DNA of 54,336 nt. Origin: a virus. The stretch spans positions 1-54,336 of IMG/VR virus record IMGVR_UViG_3300048927_000623. The stretch is one strand, 5' to 3'. How positions within the stretch are numbered: the stretch's first letter is position 1; every line of letters begins with the position of its first letter. This document shows, piece after piece, positions 24,013-33,441 of this stretch. Position numbers and translations under genes: made by a program. Under the pieces are notes generated by a model, which was not told the origin of the DNA, searched no databases, and saw nothing but the letters and a program-made list of their open reading frames with translations.

Positions 24013-25999
24013 CGTCACGGACACCCTGTTCGTCGGCTGCGATAAGGTCGCCGCTGACATCCGCAAGGCGTTCGCCATCATCAAGCCGCCCAAGCGCATC
24101 CGGATCTCGGAGTGGGCGACGAATGCCCGTCTCAAGGACGGCAGCCGATACCATCCGTGGCCATTCCAGATCGAATGGCTCGACGAGATGAACAATCCGC
24201 GGACCAGGAAGATGACCGTCATGAAGTCGACCCGTGTCGGCTACACGCAGGCCATCCTCGCAGGTCTCGGCTATTTCACGGCGCACGATCCACGCAACAT
24301 CCTGATGGTCCGCCCGACGATCAAGGATTCGCAGAAGTTCTTCAAGGAGCATGTCGCCCTCGTTCTGAGCTGGCCGATCATGAAGTCGCTGAGCCTCGGC
24401 AAGGCGGTCTTCGGCGCGCTGCGCGACACGATCACCGAGAAATACTTCCCCGGAGGCTTCATCAAGGGTGTCGGATCCGAATCCCCGAACGGCCTTCGCG
24501 ATCTCGATGTCGATGTCCTTATCATGGACGAGATGGACGGCTTCGCTATTACAGCGGGTGTCGACGGTGACCCGAGCAAGCTCGCCGAAGAACGACTGCT
24601 GCAGAGCTACGATCCGCGCAACATCGCTGGAAGCACGCCAACGGACGAGGCTGTCAGCAAGATCAACCGACGTTTCCTGGAGTCTGATCAGCGCCGCTAT
24701 CACGTTCCTTGCCCGACCTGCAAACACATGCAGGTGCTGGTGTGGGGAAATGGCGGCAAGGATGATTCCGGCCTCCACTGGTTCCCCAAGAAGGCGCCGA
24801 CGGAATACTGGTATCAGTGCGAGAAGGGTTGCCGGATCCCGGAGGCCAAGAAGCTCTGGATGCTCGAAAACGGCAAGTGGATCGCACAGTTCCCCGAGGT
24901 CTACGAGCGCACCGGCCATGCCGGGTTCCACATCAACGCCCTCTATTCCTTGCAGCCGAACGCCAAGTGGCCTGATCTGGTCGAGAAATTCCTGGATTCC
25001 TACAAGTCTCCGGTGACCTTCAAGACCTTCGTCAACACCACGCTCGGCGAGGTCTGGCGGGTCATGGGCGATCAGCCGGATTGGAAGATCCTTTCCGACC
25101 GTCGCGACGACTGGAAGCAGGGCATCGTTCCCTACGGTGGCTGTTTCTTGACCGCCGCCGTGGATATCCAGGCTGCCGACGGTGGCCGTCTCGAATGCTT
25201 CGTGTGGGCGCATGGCCGCGGCGGATCGTCATGGCTGGTCGAACACAAGGAGTTCATCGGGTCGCCATATGAGGCGAAGGTTTGGGATGAATTGACCGAG
25301 TTCGTCCATCGGAAGTGGTCGCACGAGAACGGAATCAGCATGCTCGGCCTTGAACGCACCGCGGTCGACGTCGCCTTCGCCACCCGTCCTGCCTACAACT
25401 GGTGCAGGAAGATGGGGCTGGACAAGTTCGTTCCAATCCGCGGCTCGCAGAACCTGAACGCCCCGCCGATCTCCGCTTCGACCACCATGGAACTGCAGAA
25501 CAAGCAGGGTGCCAAGGCGAAGACGCAGGAAGTGCGTGTGTTCATGATCGGCGGCCACGTCCTGAAGCAGGAACTCTATGGTCTGCTGCGCCTCGAAAAG
25601 CCTTCCAAATCGGACAAGCCGTATCCTCTGGGCTACGTCCACATCCCGAAGTGGCTGGACGAAGGCACCCTGAAGGAGCTGGTCGCCGAATACTGGCATG
25701 CCGAAAAGGCCGAATGGGTGAAGACCGGGGCGAACGAAATGCTCGACTGCTGGTGCTACGCCCGCGCCATGGCCATCGCCAGAGACATGGAAAAATGGAC
25801 GGAAGCCCAGTGGGTCGCACTTGAGGCGATTTATGGCAACCCCGCCTTCGTCATGCCCCTGGAGCCGGAACAGCCGAAGATCACGCAGCGCGCCGACGAT
25901 GTCAGCGCCGATCCGGATTCGCAGCCGGCCAAGCCAGTAGCAGCACAGAAGCAGCGTCGTCAGCAACAGTCGTGGCTGTTCGGTGGTGGACGCAGATAG
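23903..25999 (+). CDS. Terminase large subunit (GpA-like)
   Basis: 698 residues if the ATG at 23903 is used; it has GGGAG eight bases upstream. The first ~36 residues overlap the small subunit and are Ser/Thr/Lys-rich, so a later non-ATG start is possible. The ATPase part has an unusual Walker A-like MKSTRVGYTQ and Walker B VDVLIMDEMDGF. A four-Cys zinc-like pair (CPTC...CEKGC) lies near residues 270-310. The C-terminal nuclease region follows. This is the lambda GpA family, which cuts at cos and pumps DNA into the prohead. Confidence 0.92.
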   Translation: MTASEKPSTNSRPRPSKRSAGKSRRTTSKSTSKTRTSVTDTLFVGCDKVAADIRKAFAIIKPPKRIRISEWATNARLKDGSRYHPWPFQIEWLDEMNNPRTRKMTVMKSTRVGYTQAILAGLGYFTAHDPRNILMVRPTIKDSQKFFKEHVALVLSWPIMKSLSLGKAVFGALRDTITEKYFPGGFIKGVGSESPNGLRDLDVDVLIMDEMDGFAITAGVDGDPSKLAEERLLQSYDPRNIAGSTPTDEAVSKINRRFLESDQRRYHVPCPTCKHMQVLVWGNGGKDDSGLHWFPKKAPTEYWYQCEKGCRIPEAKKLWMLENGKWIAQFPEVYERTGHAGFHINALYSLQPNAKWPDLVEKFLDSYKSPVTFKTFVNTTLGEVWRVMGDQPDWKILSDRRDDWKQGIVPYGGCFLTAAVDIQAADGGRLECFVWAHGRGGSSWLVEHKEFIGSPYEAKVWDELTEFVHRKWSHENGISMLGLERTAVDVAFATRPAYNWCRKMGLDKFVPIRGSQNLNAPPISASTTMELQNKQGAKAKTQEVRVFMIGGHVLKQELYGLLRLEKPSKSDKPYPLGYVHIPKWLDEGTLKELVAEYWHAEKAEWVKTGANEMLDCWCYARAMAIARDMEKWTEAQWVALEAIYGNPAFVMPLEPEQPKITQRADDVSADPDSQPAKPVAAQKQRRQQQSWLFGGGRR

Positions 26000-26007
26000 G
26001 AGGTCGA

Positions 26008-26202
26008 ATGGCCTGGACACAAGCCGACATCGACCGCCTCAAGAAGGCCATGGCCAGCGGCGTGAAGCAGAGCATGGAAGGTGGTCGCATGATCACCTTC
26101 GACACCTTCGAGGCGATGCAGAGCCGTCTCGCTTTGATGGAGGCCGAAGTCTCCAGACGGCCTACATCCTTCAACCGCAAAGTCCGCTTCGTCAACGAGT
26201 GA
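26008..26202 (+). CDS. gpW-like head-tail joining protein
   Basis: 64 residues, AGGAGG before the ATG at 26008. Two helices around a beta-hairpin (MAWTQADIDRLKKAMASG, GGRMITFDTFEAMQSRLALM) match lambda gpW in size, pattern and gene order between GpA and portal. gpW fills the portal channel after packaging. Close match by pattern. Confidence 0.82.
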   Translation: MAWTQADIDRLKKAMASGVKQSMEGGRMITFDTFEAMQSRLALMEAEVSRRPTSFNRKVRFVNE

Positions 26203-26211
26203 GGTCAACAG

Positions 26212-27795
26212 ATGCACCTTAACATCGTCGACAAGGCGGTCATGTACTTCAACCCGGAGGCTGGCCTTCGGAGAAGCGTCGCCCGCACCGCCATATCTCT
26301 CTCGGCCTCCAGCGGAAAGCGGTACGCAGCAGGGCAGATCTCGCGCAATCGCGACGACCGCAATGCCACCACTCTAGGCCCTGACACTCTGACCGGCGCA
26401 TACATGGTCAGGATGAGGGCGAGAGCCAGGGCGCAGTATCGCGACCACGAGCTGGCCAAGCGCATGGTAGAACTCTGGGTCAACCACCTGATCGGCAAGG
26501 GCGTGACCGTCACGTTCTCTGCAGGTGAAGGTGTATCGCCCAGAGTGGCGGCGATCCAGAACAAGATCTTCGCCGAATGGGCGAATTCTCCGCTCTGCGA
26601 CTCCACCGGGCTGACATCGCTGGCCGGATTGCTGTCTCTGGCGGTCACCATGCTCGTTCGGGATGGCGAAGTCCTGATCCGCCGAGTGTGGATCGGCAAG
26701 GACCACCCGGACTTTGCGAAGATGAAGGTTCCGTTGAAACTTCAGGTCCTCGAGCCCGATTTCCTCGACGAAGGAAAGAATGGCGAGGCCGAGAACGGAA
26801 ACCCAATCATCATGGGTGTCGAGTTCGATAAGCGATATCCCGATGTCCGGGTCGCATACTGGATCTTCGACAGCCACCCCGGCGAAAGCACGTGGAAGGG
26901 ATGGGCAAACAGAGCGATGTCGCGCCGGGTTCCGGCAAGCGAGATCATCCACATGTTCGTCCGCGACAGGAACCACAACCGCGGTGTGACCTGGTTCCAT
27001 CCGGTTCTGGATTCCCTGCACGACCTCAAGGAATACCTCGACGCGCTGCGCATGAAGGCGAAGATCGAGGCGTGCTTCAGCCTGATCATCACGAGTTCCA
27101 GCCCCGGAACGCAGAATACGCCGATCGAGAACAGCCAGTCGGGCGCCATTGAGGATTACGAGGAAATTTCCCCCGGGATCATGCGCTACGCCCGACCGGG
27201 CGATTCCGTCACCGCCATCGATCCGTCGAATAGCTCAGGCCACAACATGCTCGTTCAGACGCTCGTTCGTCTGGCGGCAATCGGCATGGGACTGACCTAC
27301 GACCAGGCATATTCGGATCTCACCGGAGCCAACTATTCGTCCCTTCGATCCGGCAAGATGGAGTTCAACCGCTCTGTCGGCCAGAAGCAGAACGTCAACA
27401 TCCGCCCTGGCGCCGAGATCATCGCCCAGTGGTTCATCGAAGCGGCCAATCTGACCGGATTGCTGAAAACCGGAGCCTACAAGGCCGAGGCGACGTTCGA
27501 CCCGCCAGATCTGGTTGATCCTGCAAAGGACGGCGCAGCGGTCAGGGCGAGCATCGAGATGGGTCTCTCCAACTTCGTGGAAAGCCTCGCTGCCGACGGC
27601 AAGGACTTCGATACGCACATGGATGCCATCGCGGTCGAAGACGAAGGTCTGAAGCGCAGGTTCGGCGACGAGGTCGAGCATCCGTTCATCCAGACGCTCA
27701 AGAAGCGCGCCGCAGCGGGAGCAGCCGATGCCGCCCCTGACGATCCGAACGACGACGAGGCTAAGCCTCCACAGCGGCAGAAAAAGGCAGCCTGA
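26212..27795 (+). CDS. Portal protein (lambda gpB-like)
   Basis: 527 residues, AGGTCAACAG leader then ATG at 26212. Lambda-type portal pattern: TGAYMVRMRARARAQYRDHE, then GEVLIRRVW, DRNHNRGVTWFHPVLDSLHDL, and LTYDQAYSDLTGANYSSLRSG in two neighbouring blocks. It forms the dodecameric ring at the capsid vertex. The stop overlaps the next start (TGATG). The acidic Ala-rich tail is typical. Confidence 0.92.
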   Translation: MHLNIVDKAVMYFNPEAGLRRSVARTAISLSASSGKRYAAGQISRNRDDRNATTLGPDTLTGAYMVRMRARARAQYRDHELAKRMVELWVNHLIGKGVTVTFSAGEGVSPRVAAIQNKIFAEWANSPLCDSTGLTSLAGLLSLAVTMLVRDGEVLIRRVWIGKDHPDFAKMKVPLKLQVLEPDFLDEGKNGEAENGNPIIMGVEFDKRYPDVRVAYWIFDSHPGESTWKGWANRAMSRRVPASEIIHMFVRDRNHNRGVTWFHPVLDSLHDLKEYLDALRMKAKIEACFSLIITSSSPGTQNTPIENSQSGAIEDYEEISPGIMRYARPGDSVTAIDPSNSSGHNMLVQTLVRLAAIGMGLTYDQAYSDLTGANYSSLRSGKMEFNRSVGQKQNVNIRPGAEIIAQWFIEAANLTGLLKTGAYKAEATFDPPDLVDPAKDGAAVRASIEMGLSNFVESLAADGKDFDTHMDAIAVEDEGLKRRFGDEVEHPFIQTLKKRAAAGAADAAPDDPNDDEAKPPQRQKKAA

Positions 27796-29774
27796 TGACC
27801 GATATGCTTAGAAACCTGAACCTCGCGACCGTGTATCGCGAGGCCGAAATCACGCGTGCCCAGCCAGCCGAAGGGCAACCGGACAACGTGTTCATCGCCT
27901 GCTACTCGACAGGCGCCTCCGTCCGTAGGTGGAACTGGGACTACGGGGACTTCATCGAAGTCCTGTCGATCCAAGCCGGCCACATCCGGACGACTCGCCT
28001 CGACACCGGGGCGCTGCCGATCCTTCTCGATCACGAACAGGGTGTCAGGAACACTTTCGGCGTTGTCGAAAAGCACTGGATCGAGAACGGTGCCGCATAT
28101 GTCCAGTTCCGCATGGAAACGGGCACGCCGGAAGCCGAGGCCATCCTCAACAAGCTCCGACAGGGCATCGTCCGCAGCGTCTCCGTCGGCTACCGCATCC
28201 ACGCTCTGCTCGAAAGCCGCGAGGACGGGAAGATCCCGACCCTGACGGCCACCGACTGGGAGCCATTCGAGATCAGTCTGGTCTCGGTTCCTGCCGACGC
28301 TGCGGCAACGACCATCCGCTCGGATGGCGACGCGTCGGCTTACCCCTGCCACCTGATCCTCAACCGTACCCCCGAATCCGAAACAGGAGAATCCCATATG
28401 AGCGGAAACGCCACTCCCACGAATATTCAGACCGAGTCGCAGACGCAGGCTCCGGTCGTTGAGAGCCGCGCAGCTCCCGCTGCCACGCCCGTTGACGTGA
28501 ACGCTGCGATCGCTCGCGCCCTTGAGGCCGACCGCGCTCGTGGCCTCGCCATCCGCACCCTTGGCGCTCAGCATGGCATTGATGCCGCTGCCGTCGATGC
28601 CCTGGTTGCCCAAGGTCTCAGCGAAACCGATGCTGGCTTCCGCATGCTCGGCATGCTGGCCGAGCGTAGCCAGTCCACCGGAACGGCATCCACCATCCGC
28701 GTTGGCTTCAGCTACGACGATCCGAACGTTGTCGCCCGGGCATGGGAGGACGCGCTTACCGCGAGACTTTCCCCTGAGGCCGTCAGGCCGGAAGGAAAGG
28801 CTCTCGAATTCATGGGCCGTTCCATGATGGAGGGCTACCACGAAGTGCTGCTTGCCCGCGGCGAACGTCCGATTACAAGCAAGGCCGCCCTCATTGAGCG
28901 TGCGCTGCACACGACTTCGGACTTCCCCAACATGCTTGGCGGTGTGATCCACAGGAGGGTTGTCGCTGACCACGCCGCAGCACCTGCGACGTTCCGCGAG
29001 CTGTCCAGCCAGATCGACTTCACCGACTTCCGCGATCAGGAATTCCTGACCGGATCCGAGTTCCCGGCTCTCCAGAGGCTCGGAGAAGGCGGAGAAATCA
29101 GGTCTGCATCGATCGACGACGGCACGCTGGAAACGGCGCGCGTCGACACGAAGGCGATCAAGATTCACGTGTCCCGCGAACTGCTCGCCAACGATAGCAC
29201 TGGCTATCTGAGCCAGCACTTCGGCAAGATGGGGCGCCGCATCGCTGCTCAGGAGAACAAGGCGGTCTACGATTACCTTGGCTCCAATCCGAAGCTGAAG
29301 CGCGACAACAAGGCTGTGTTCCACGCAGACCACAAGAACCTGCATGCGACAGCCGTTGCGTCTCCGGACGAGGCGATCCTGTCGGCGATGCGCACCGTGA
29401 TGGCGACCTACGAGTCTGACGACATCCCGCTGAATTTCAACCTGGCTTACCTGCTGATCGATCCGTCTCTCCAGACGGCGACCGAGAAGCTGCTCTCCGA
29501 TGTCTACTCGACGAAGACCGGAGACGTGAACGTGTTCGCCAACAAGTTCAAGATCATCGTCGACCAGGCCATTGCCTCGCATAATGCCTGGTACGGCTGG
29601 ATCAGCAAGGCCGACACGTCCTTCCTCGTCCACGGCTACTACAACGGCGAAGGTCCGAAGGTGGACACTCAGCCGGGCTGGAACACCCTCGGAATGGAGC
29701 TGCGCGTCTACAAGGACTTCGGCTTCGGCATCATCGGCGACAAGGGCGCCTACAAGGTCAAGAAGTCGGGCTGA
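27795..29774 (+). CDS. Prohead protease - major capsid protein fusion
   Basis: 659 residues, coupled to the portal gene. Residues 1-190 are an HK97-type prohead protease with His in ILLDHEQG (~80) and Ser in VRSVSVGYR (~128). A Pro/Thr/Gln-rich linker (~200-240, starting near an internal SHMSGN with AGGAG before it) leads into a helical scaffold-like part (~240-330). A Mu gpT-like major capsid domain fills the rest (RRVVADHAAAPATFRELSSQ, KIHVSRELLANDSTGYLSQH). Proteolysis between the parts would release the capsid protein. The ATG near 28399 has AGGAGAATCCCAT before it and could also make a scaffold-capsid product alone. Confidence 0.87.
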   Translation: MTDMLRNLNLATVYREAEITRAQPAEGQPDNVFIACYSTGASVRRWNWDYGDFIEVLSIQAGHIRTTRLDTGALPILLDHEQGVRNTFGVVEKHWIENGAAYVQFRMETGTPEAEAILNKLRQGIVRSVSVGYRIHALLESREDGKIPTLTATDWEPFEISLVSVPADAAATTIRSDGDASAYPCHLILNRTPESETGESHMSGNATPTNIQTESQTQAPVVESRAAPAATPVDVNAAIARALEADRARGLAIRTLGAQHGIDAAAVDALVAQGLSETDAGFRMLGMLAERSQSTGTASTIRVGFSYDDPNVVARAWEDALTARLSPEAVRPEGKALEFMGRSMMEGYHEVLLARGERPITSKAALIERALHTTSDFPNMLGGVIHRRVVADHAAAPATFRELSSQIDFTDFRDQEFLTGSEFPALQRLGEGGEIRSASIDDGTLETARVDTKAIKIHVSRELLANDSTGYLSQHFGKMGRRIAAQENKAVYDYLGSNPKLKRDNKAVFHADHKNLHATAVASPDEAILSAMRTVMATYESDDIPLNFNLAYLLIDPSLQTATEKLLSDVYSTKTGDVNVFANKFKIIVDQAIASHNAWYGWISKADTSFLVHGYYNGEGPKVDTQPGWNTLGMELRVYKDFGFGIIGDKGAYKVKKSG

Positions 29775-29798
29775 TCGACCTCCGATTTTGGCAAAGCG

Positions 29799-29819
29799 AG
29801 GGGCTTCGGCCCCTTTTTT
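29799..29819 (+). terminator. Rho-independent terminator
   Basis: GGGGC-TTCG-GCCCC followed by TTTTTT, 25 bases after the capsid stop. It probably gives partial termination so that capsid is made in excess over tail proteins. Confidence 0.85.
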
Positions 29820-29864
29820 GTTGCCCTGATCCATCCCCCACACCGTTTCCATCAGGAGAATTCC

Positions 29865-30203
29865 ATGAAGAACTTCATCGCACCGGGCAAGACGATCTCG
29901 GTAATCACCCCCGCCGGAGGCTATGTCTCCGGGCGAGGATATGTCATCGGCAGCCTGTTCGGCGTTGCCAACCTCACCACTGCCGAAGGCGAGAGGAACG
30001 AGCTTTCCACCGACGGCGTGTATGCGCTGCCGGGCGCGGGCGCGGCCTTCGCAACGGCCTACGTCGACAGCACCAACGGAACCGTAACGGATACCGCCGA
30101 CGAAGGCCTCTACAAGATCGGCGTGATCGTCGGTGTCGGCACTGGCACGGTCGAAGTCCGTCTCGATGGTGTTGCGGTCTCGGCCGTCGTTGCCGAAGCC
30201 TAA
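29865..30203 (+). CDS. DUF2190 protein, likely capsid decoration
   Basis: 112 residues, AGGAGA before the ATG. The DUF2190 pattern is clear: FIAPGKTISVITPAGGYVSG, GSLFGVANLTTAEGE, ELSTDGVYALP. Members are small beta-barrel capsid cement proteins found just after the capsid gene, as here. Flanked by terminators on both sides, so it is probably expressed strongly. Confidence 0.82.
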   Translation: MKNFIAPGKTISVITPAGGYVSGRGYVIGSLFGVANLTTAEGERNELSTDGVYALPGAGAAFATAYVDSTNGTVTDTADEGLYKIGVIVGVGTGTVEVRLDGVAVSAVVAEA

Positions 30204-30205
30204 TT

Positions 30206-30228
30206 GGCGGAGCTTCGGCTCCGCTTTT
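30206..30228 (+). terminator. Rho-independent terminator
   Basis: GGCGGAGC-TTCG-GCTCCGC then TTTTCC, three bases after the decoration gene stop. Confidence 0.82.
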
Positions 30229-30258
30229 CCTCATTCCTCATATATCTAGGAGGCCGCG

Positions 30259-30606
30259 ATGGTTGGCGTTGTCTATTCCGCCGAAGACCACAATGGCGAC
30301 GGCCTTGGCATCCCGCCGTTTCCTCGGAAATACACAGAGCTGACCAGAGCATCGTTTTCTGTGTCCGGCTCCGAGCTGACCGCCACGCATACGCTGCAGA
30401 AGGACACCAGTGTCGTCATCTTCCACTTCGTCCCCTCAGGCACATCCATCCGGTTCTTCGTCCCCGCCGACGACGGCTTCAGCCGTATCCTGCCGGACAA
30501 GCTCTGGCCTCATAGCGTCCTCGACGATGGCAAGCGCGATGTTCCTCTGAAGGTCTCCGGCCACGACGCGGACAGCACCTTCACCATTGACCTATGGGAG
30601 TACTGA
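30259..30606 (+). CDS. Hypothetical virion protein
   Basis: 115 residues, AGGAGG before the ATG. Predicted all-beta (ELTATHTLQKDTSVVIFHFV, DVPLKVSGHDADSTFTIDLW). Placed among head genes and coupled by 1 base spacing to the Gly-rich gene, so it may be a head decoration or the anchor of that protein. No family recognised. Confidence 0.62.
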   Translation: MVGVVYSAEDHNGDGLGIPPFPRKYTELTRASFSVSGSELTATHTLQKDTSVVIFHFVPSGTSIRFFVPADDGFSRILPDKLWPHSVLDDGKRDVPLKVSGHDADSTFTIDLWEY

Positions 30607-30607
30607 C

Positions 30608-31558
30608 ATGGGTTTGGTTCTCCCTACGCCGACGGGCGGAGGATCTGGCGGTATCTCCTTCACGGCGATCCGCGATCGTCTTCTCCGCCGCAAGTCGGAC
30701 GGCGGCGATCATCGTCTCATCACATCGTCCGGGACATGGAGCAAGGCGGAGCATATCGCGCTCCTGAAGTCTGATTTCGGCCTGTCCGACGATGCGGACA
30801 AGATCAACGCAAACAACATCTGGATGCGCGGCTACTTCATCAGCGGTGGCGGTGGCGGAGCTTATGGAGCACCGAGCTGCTTCGGCGGCTTTCCCGGCAT
30901 CGTCGTAGTCAAAGAATTCTGGTTGCATGAACTCCCTGACACCGTCTCGATGGTGGTAGGCGCTGGCGGAACTCCCGGCAACTGGAGTGGAACGACGTCG
31001 TGGGGCTCTGGCTTTAATTTCGCTGTCCTTGCCTCCGGCGTATCGAGGGGCGGTAACGACATCGCTGATTTTAGAGAGCTATTCGGCTGGATGCTGGGCA
31101 AGGGAATGGATCCCGGGATCCCTGACCTGACATATCGAGGCTGGTCCACGAGCTTTTCCGGCGCCACGAAGGAGTGGCTGCGTCCGGTGTCGCAGCGCGG
31201 CCCTGGCATGGGCGGGAGCGGCATTCGCAATGGAAGCGGCGCCCCCGGCAGCTCCACGCCGTATTACCCTCGAGAAGGTGGCCATTCAGGCTACCTGACC
31301 ACTGCCGGACAAAGAAGCGGCGGGTTCGCATCCGGTGTCGCGTCTGATCGGAAAGGCGCTGACCATAATCCTCTCTACGCTGACTCCTATGGAGCTGGCG
31401 GCGTAGGAGCGCTGACCCTCTACGCCAACCCCCTCGGTGGAAATGGTGGCTTTCCGGGTGGTGGCGGCGGCTCCGGTGACGCGGGCGGATCCGCTGTTGC
31501 AGGAACGGGTGGAAACGGTTGCATCAAGCTGATGAACTTCATCAGGGAGGCCGTGTGA
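30608..31558 (+). CDS. Glycine-rich fibre-like protein
   Basis: 316 residues from the ATG at 30608. Residues ~70-300 are rich in Gly and Ser with repeated short motifs (ISGGGGGAYG, GPGMGGSGIRNGSG, GGNGGFPGGGGGSGDAGG). This is the glycine-rich domain seen in phage tail fibres and adhesins, which can fold as polyglycine II sandwiches. Its position among head genes is unusual: head fibres, not tail fibres, would be encoded here. The stop overlaps the next start (TGATG). Confidence 0.7.
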   Translation: MGLVLPTPTGGGSGGISFTAIRDRLLRRKSDGGDHRLITSSGTWSKAEHIALLKSDFGLSDDADKINANNIWMRGYFISGGGGGAYGAPSCFGGFPGIVVVKEFWLHELPDTVSMVVGAGGTPGNWSGTTSWGSGFNFAVLASGVSRGGNDIADFRELFGWMLGKGMDPGIPDLTYRGWSTSFSGATKEWLRPVSQRGPGMGGSGIRNGSGAPGSSTPYYPREGGHSGYLTTAGQRSGGFASGVASDRKGADHNPLYADSYGAGGVGALTLYANPLGGNGGFPGGGGGSGDAGGSAVAGTGGNGCIKLMNFIREAV

Positions 31559-31779
31559 TGCCCGAACCTCGCTACCTTGTCCTCGATGGCACCGGAATGG
31601 TCGTCAACACCGTCATCGGCTACGTCGACCTCCCTGCTGTCGGATTCATCGAACAGACCGACGAGCTGCTGCACGTTGGCCTTTTCTGGATCTACGACGC
31701 AGGCCTCGACGATTTCACGAATCCGTACGGCTCCATGCCGCCAGCAGTTGCCGAGGCTGAGAACGTCGAGGAGGCCTGA
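31558..31779 (+). CDS. Small virion-associated protein
   Basis: 73 residues, coupled to the fibre-like gene. Short beta-rich protein (YLVLDGTGMVVNTVIGYVDL) with an aromatic turn (GLFWIYDAGLDDFTNPYG). This pattern occurs in small proteins that follow tail fibre genes and may act as fibre chaperone, but no family is certain. Confidence 0.6.
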   Translation: MPEPRYLVLDGTGMVVNTVIGYVDLPAVGFIEQTDELLHVGLFWIYDAGLDDFTNPYGSMPPAVAEAENVEEA

Positions 31780-31781
31780 CC

Positions 31782-32138
31782 ATGCTCATCGACATGCAGG
31801 ATCTGCTTCTCGACCCGACCTACGAATTCTGGGCGCCGGAGGCCGTCTTCACGGACAAATCCGGCGCCCAGCGTACTCTGAAGTTCCTCGATCATCGTGA
31901 CGGCACCAACCTCACGGCAGCCCGTGGCTATCGTGGTTCCACCTCGATCCTGCCTGCAGGCATCAACGCCGAGGATGCCGTTATCCTGCTCCGGCAGTCC
32001 GACGTTATCAATCCACCCACCGGATGGACGGTGACACTGCCGCACGCGGGCGGAACAAAGACCTACAAGATCTCCAGTTCTCTTCAGAAGGGTACGCCGG
32101 GATCTGGAGAGTGGGCATGCAAGCTCATGGAGGCATGA
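31782..32138 (+). CDS. Head-tail joining protein
   Basis: 118 residues. Beta-barrel pattern (EAVFTDKSGAQRTLKFLDHR, AVILLRQSDVINPPTGWTVT) with a basic loop. Size and place between head and tail-terminator genes fit an FII/gp10-like head-tail adaptor. The end overlaps the next gene (ATGA). Confidence 0.65.
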   Translation: MLIDMQDLLLDPTYEFWAPEAVFTDKSGAQRTLKFLDHRDGTNLTAARGYRGSTSILPAGINAEDAVILLRQSDVINPPTGWTVTLPHAGGTKTYKISSSLQKGTPGSGEWACKLMEA

Positions 32139-32611
32139 TGTTCCTAGACCCGACTTCAGCCTCCCGCGAGACCGTCCTTGCCGCCGTGTTCGCGGCGCTG
32201 GAGCGTGTTCCTGGTGTCGAACTCATCGAGCGCAATAGGCAGCATGAGGTCGATGAGAACGTCTCGTCGGCGCTTCTGATGTTCGACGGCGACATCCTCG
32301 GCGAGACCGACAGGCCGGAAGCCGCGCTCGAACGTCACGTAACCTTCCCGCTTTCCTACGTGATCGAAATCCAGGGATTCATACAGGGCGGTGAAGGCAA
32401 TCCGGGCACCCTGATCAACGGCCTCTACCGCCGCATGATCCAGGCGCTTTGGGCCGATTCCGATCTACGCGCTTTCCTCCGTGCCAATGGCATCGGCCTG
32501 AAGCTGGCTGGCGGTTCTTTCCCGGACCTGCGCAGCAAGGGTGCCGCCAAGGTCGGCTTATTCATCGTCCTCATCGAACTCCCCTTCGAGTTCGATCCCC
32601 TTGATCCCTAA
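32135..32611 (+). CDS. Tail terminator-like protein (gpU position)
   Basis: 158 residues from the ATG at 32135. Alpha/beta fold: ETVLAAVFAALERVPGVELI, long strands (HVTFPLSYVIEIQGFIQGGE), then helices and LFIVLIELPFEFDPL. Size, order (before the tube protein) and pattern match lambda gpU, which caps the tail tube. Confidence 0.7.
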   Translation: MMFLDPTSASRETVLAAVFAALERVPGVELIERNRQHEVDENVSSALLMFDGDILGETDRPEAALERHVTFPLSYVIEIQGFIQGGEGNPGTLINGLYRRMIQALWADSDLRAFLRANGIGLKLAGGSFPDLRSKGAAKVGLFIVLIELPFEFDPLDP

Positions 32612-32637
32612 TTCCCCAACACATCAGGAGCATCTCC

Positions 32638-33417
32638 ATGAATATCAATGCTATCGCAGGCAACTACGTCATCTCCAAGGGCTTCGCGCTTGCTCGTTTC
32701 GGCAATGACACGCACTTCCAGGAACTCGGTGACATGGACAACTTCGTCCTGAACATCGACGTGACCCGCGACGAGCGTAAGGACAACCGTTACGGTGTCG
32801 CCCGCACGTCCGACAGCCAGGTCACCGAAATCAACGTCACATTCAGCGCCACGCTGATGCAGCACACGAACCTGAACCGTTCGCTCGGCGTGATGGGTTC
32901 CAACCTCACCCTGACGCAGGCGGCCGGCGGATCGACCACGGTCACCATTGAGACGGCTAAGGCCAACCAGCTCTATTGGTTGCAGAAGCTAGACCTCACT
33001 GTGGTCACGGTCACCGACGGGGACGAGGAAGATCCGGAGACGCTCGTTCTCGGTACGGACTACCAGATCGACACGAGAAGCGGATTCATCCAGCCTCTCG
33101 CCGATTTCCCCAAAATCGCCGTCACCTTCACCGCAGCCGAGATCACCGCTGCTTCGAAGCGGCTGATCACTGGCATCGGCGGTAACCCGGATATCGAGGC
33201 CGAGATCATCTATATCGGCAACGCCACCAAGGGGCAGAAGCCATTCCTCCGTCTGTGGAAGGCCCGCATCACCCCGACGGGCGGCCGCGGCTATATCGGC
33301 ACGGATCGCACAGGCATCGAGATCGAGGGCACCCTGCAGATCGACACGGCCAAGGCTCTGGCGATGGGCAATGCCGACGAATACGCCTTCGGCTACGAAA
33401 CCACGCTGGCGGCCTAA
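32638..33417 (+). CDS. Major tail tube protein
   Basis: 259 residues, AGGAGC before the ATG. Tail-tube pattern: GFALARFGNDTHFQELGDMD near the start, a long hairpin region, and EIEGTLQIDTAKA at the end. Followed by a strong terminator, usual for the most abundant tail protein. Stacked hexamers form the tail tube of siphophages. Confidence 0.85.
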   Translation: MNINAIAGNYVISKGFALARFGNDTHFQELGDMDNFVLNIDVTRDERKDNRYGVARTSDSQVTEINVTFSATLMQHTNLNRSLGVMGSNLTLTQAAGGSTTVTIETAKANQLYWLQKLDLTVVTVTDGDEEDPETLVLGTDYQIDTRSGFIQPLADFPKIAVTFTAAEITAASKRLITGIGGNPDIEAEIIYIGNATKGQKPFLRLWKARITPTGGRGYIGTDRTGIEIEGTLQIDTAKALAMGNADEYAFGYETTLAA

Positions 33418-33441
33418 AGCCACGGCCACATCACGACATCG

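Noticed and set aside
23969-25213. A 414-codon minus-strand ORF
   Set aside because: Antisense to the terminase large subunit with its conserved ATPase motifs.
27477-29852. A 791-codon minus-strand ORF
   Set aside because: It is antisense to the portal and protease-capsid genes, which have clear motifs; the ORF is a product of high GC content and has no ribosome site.
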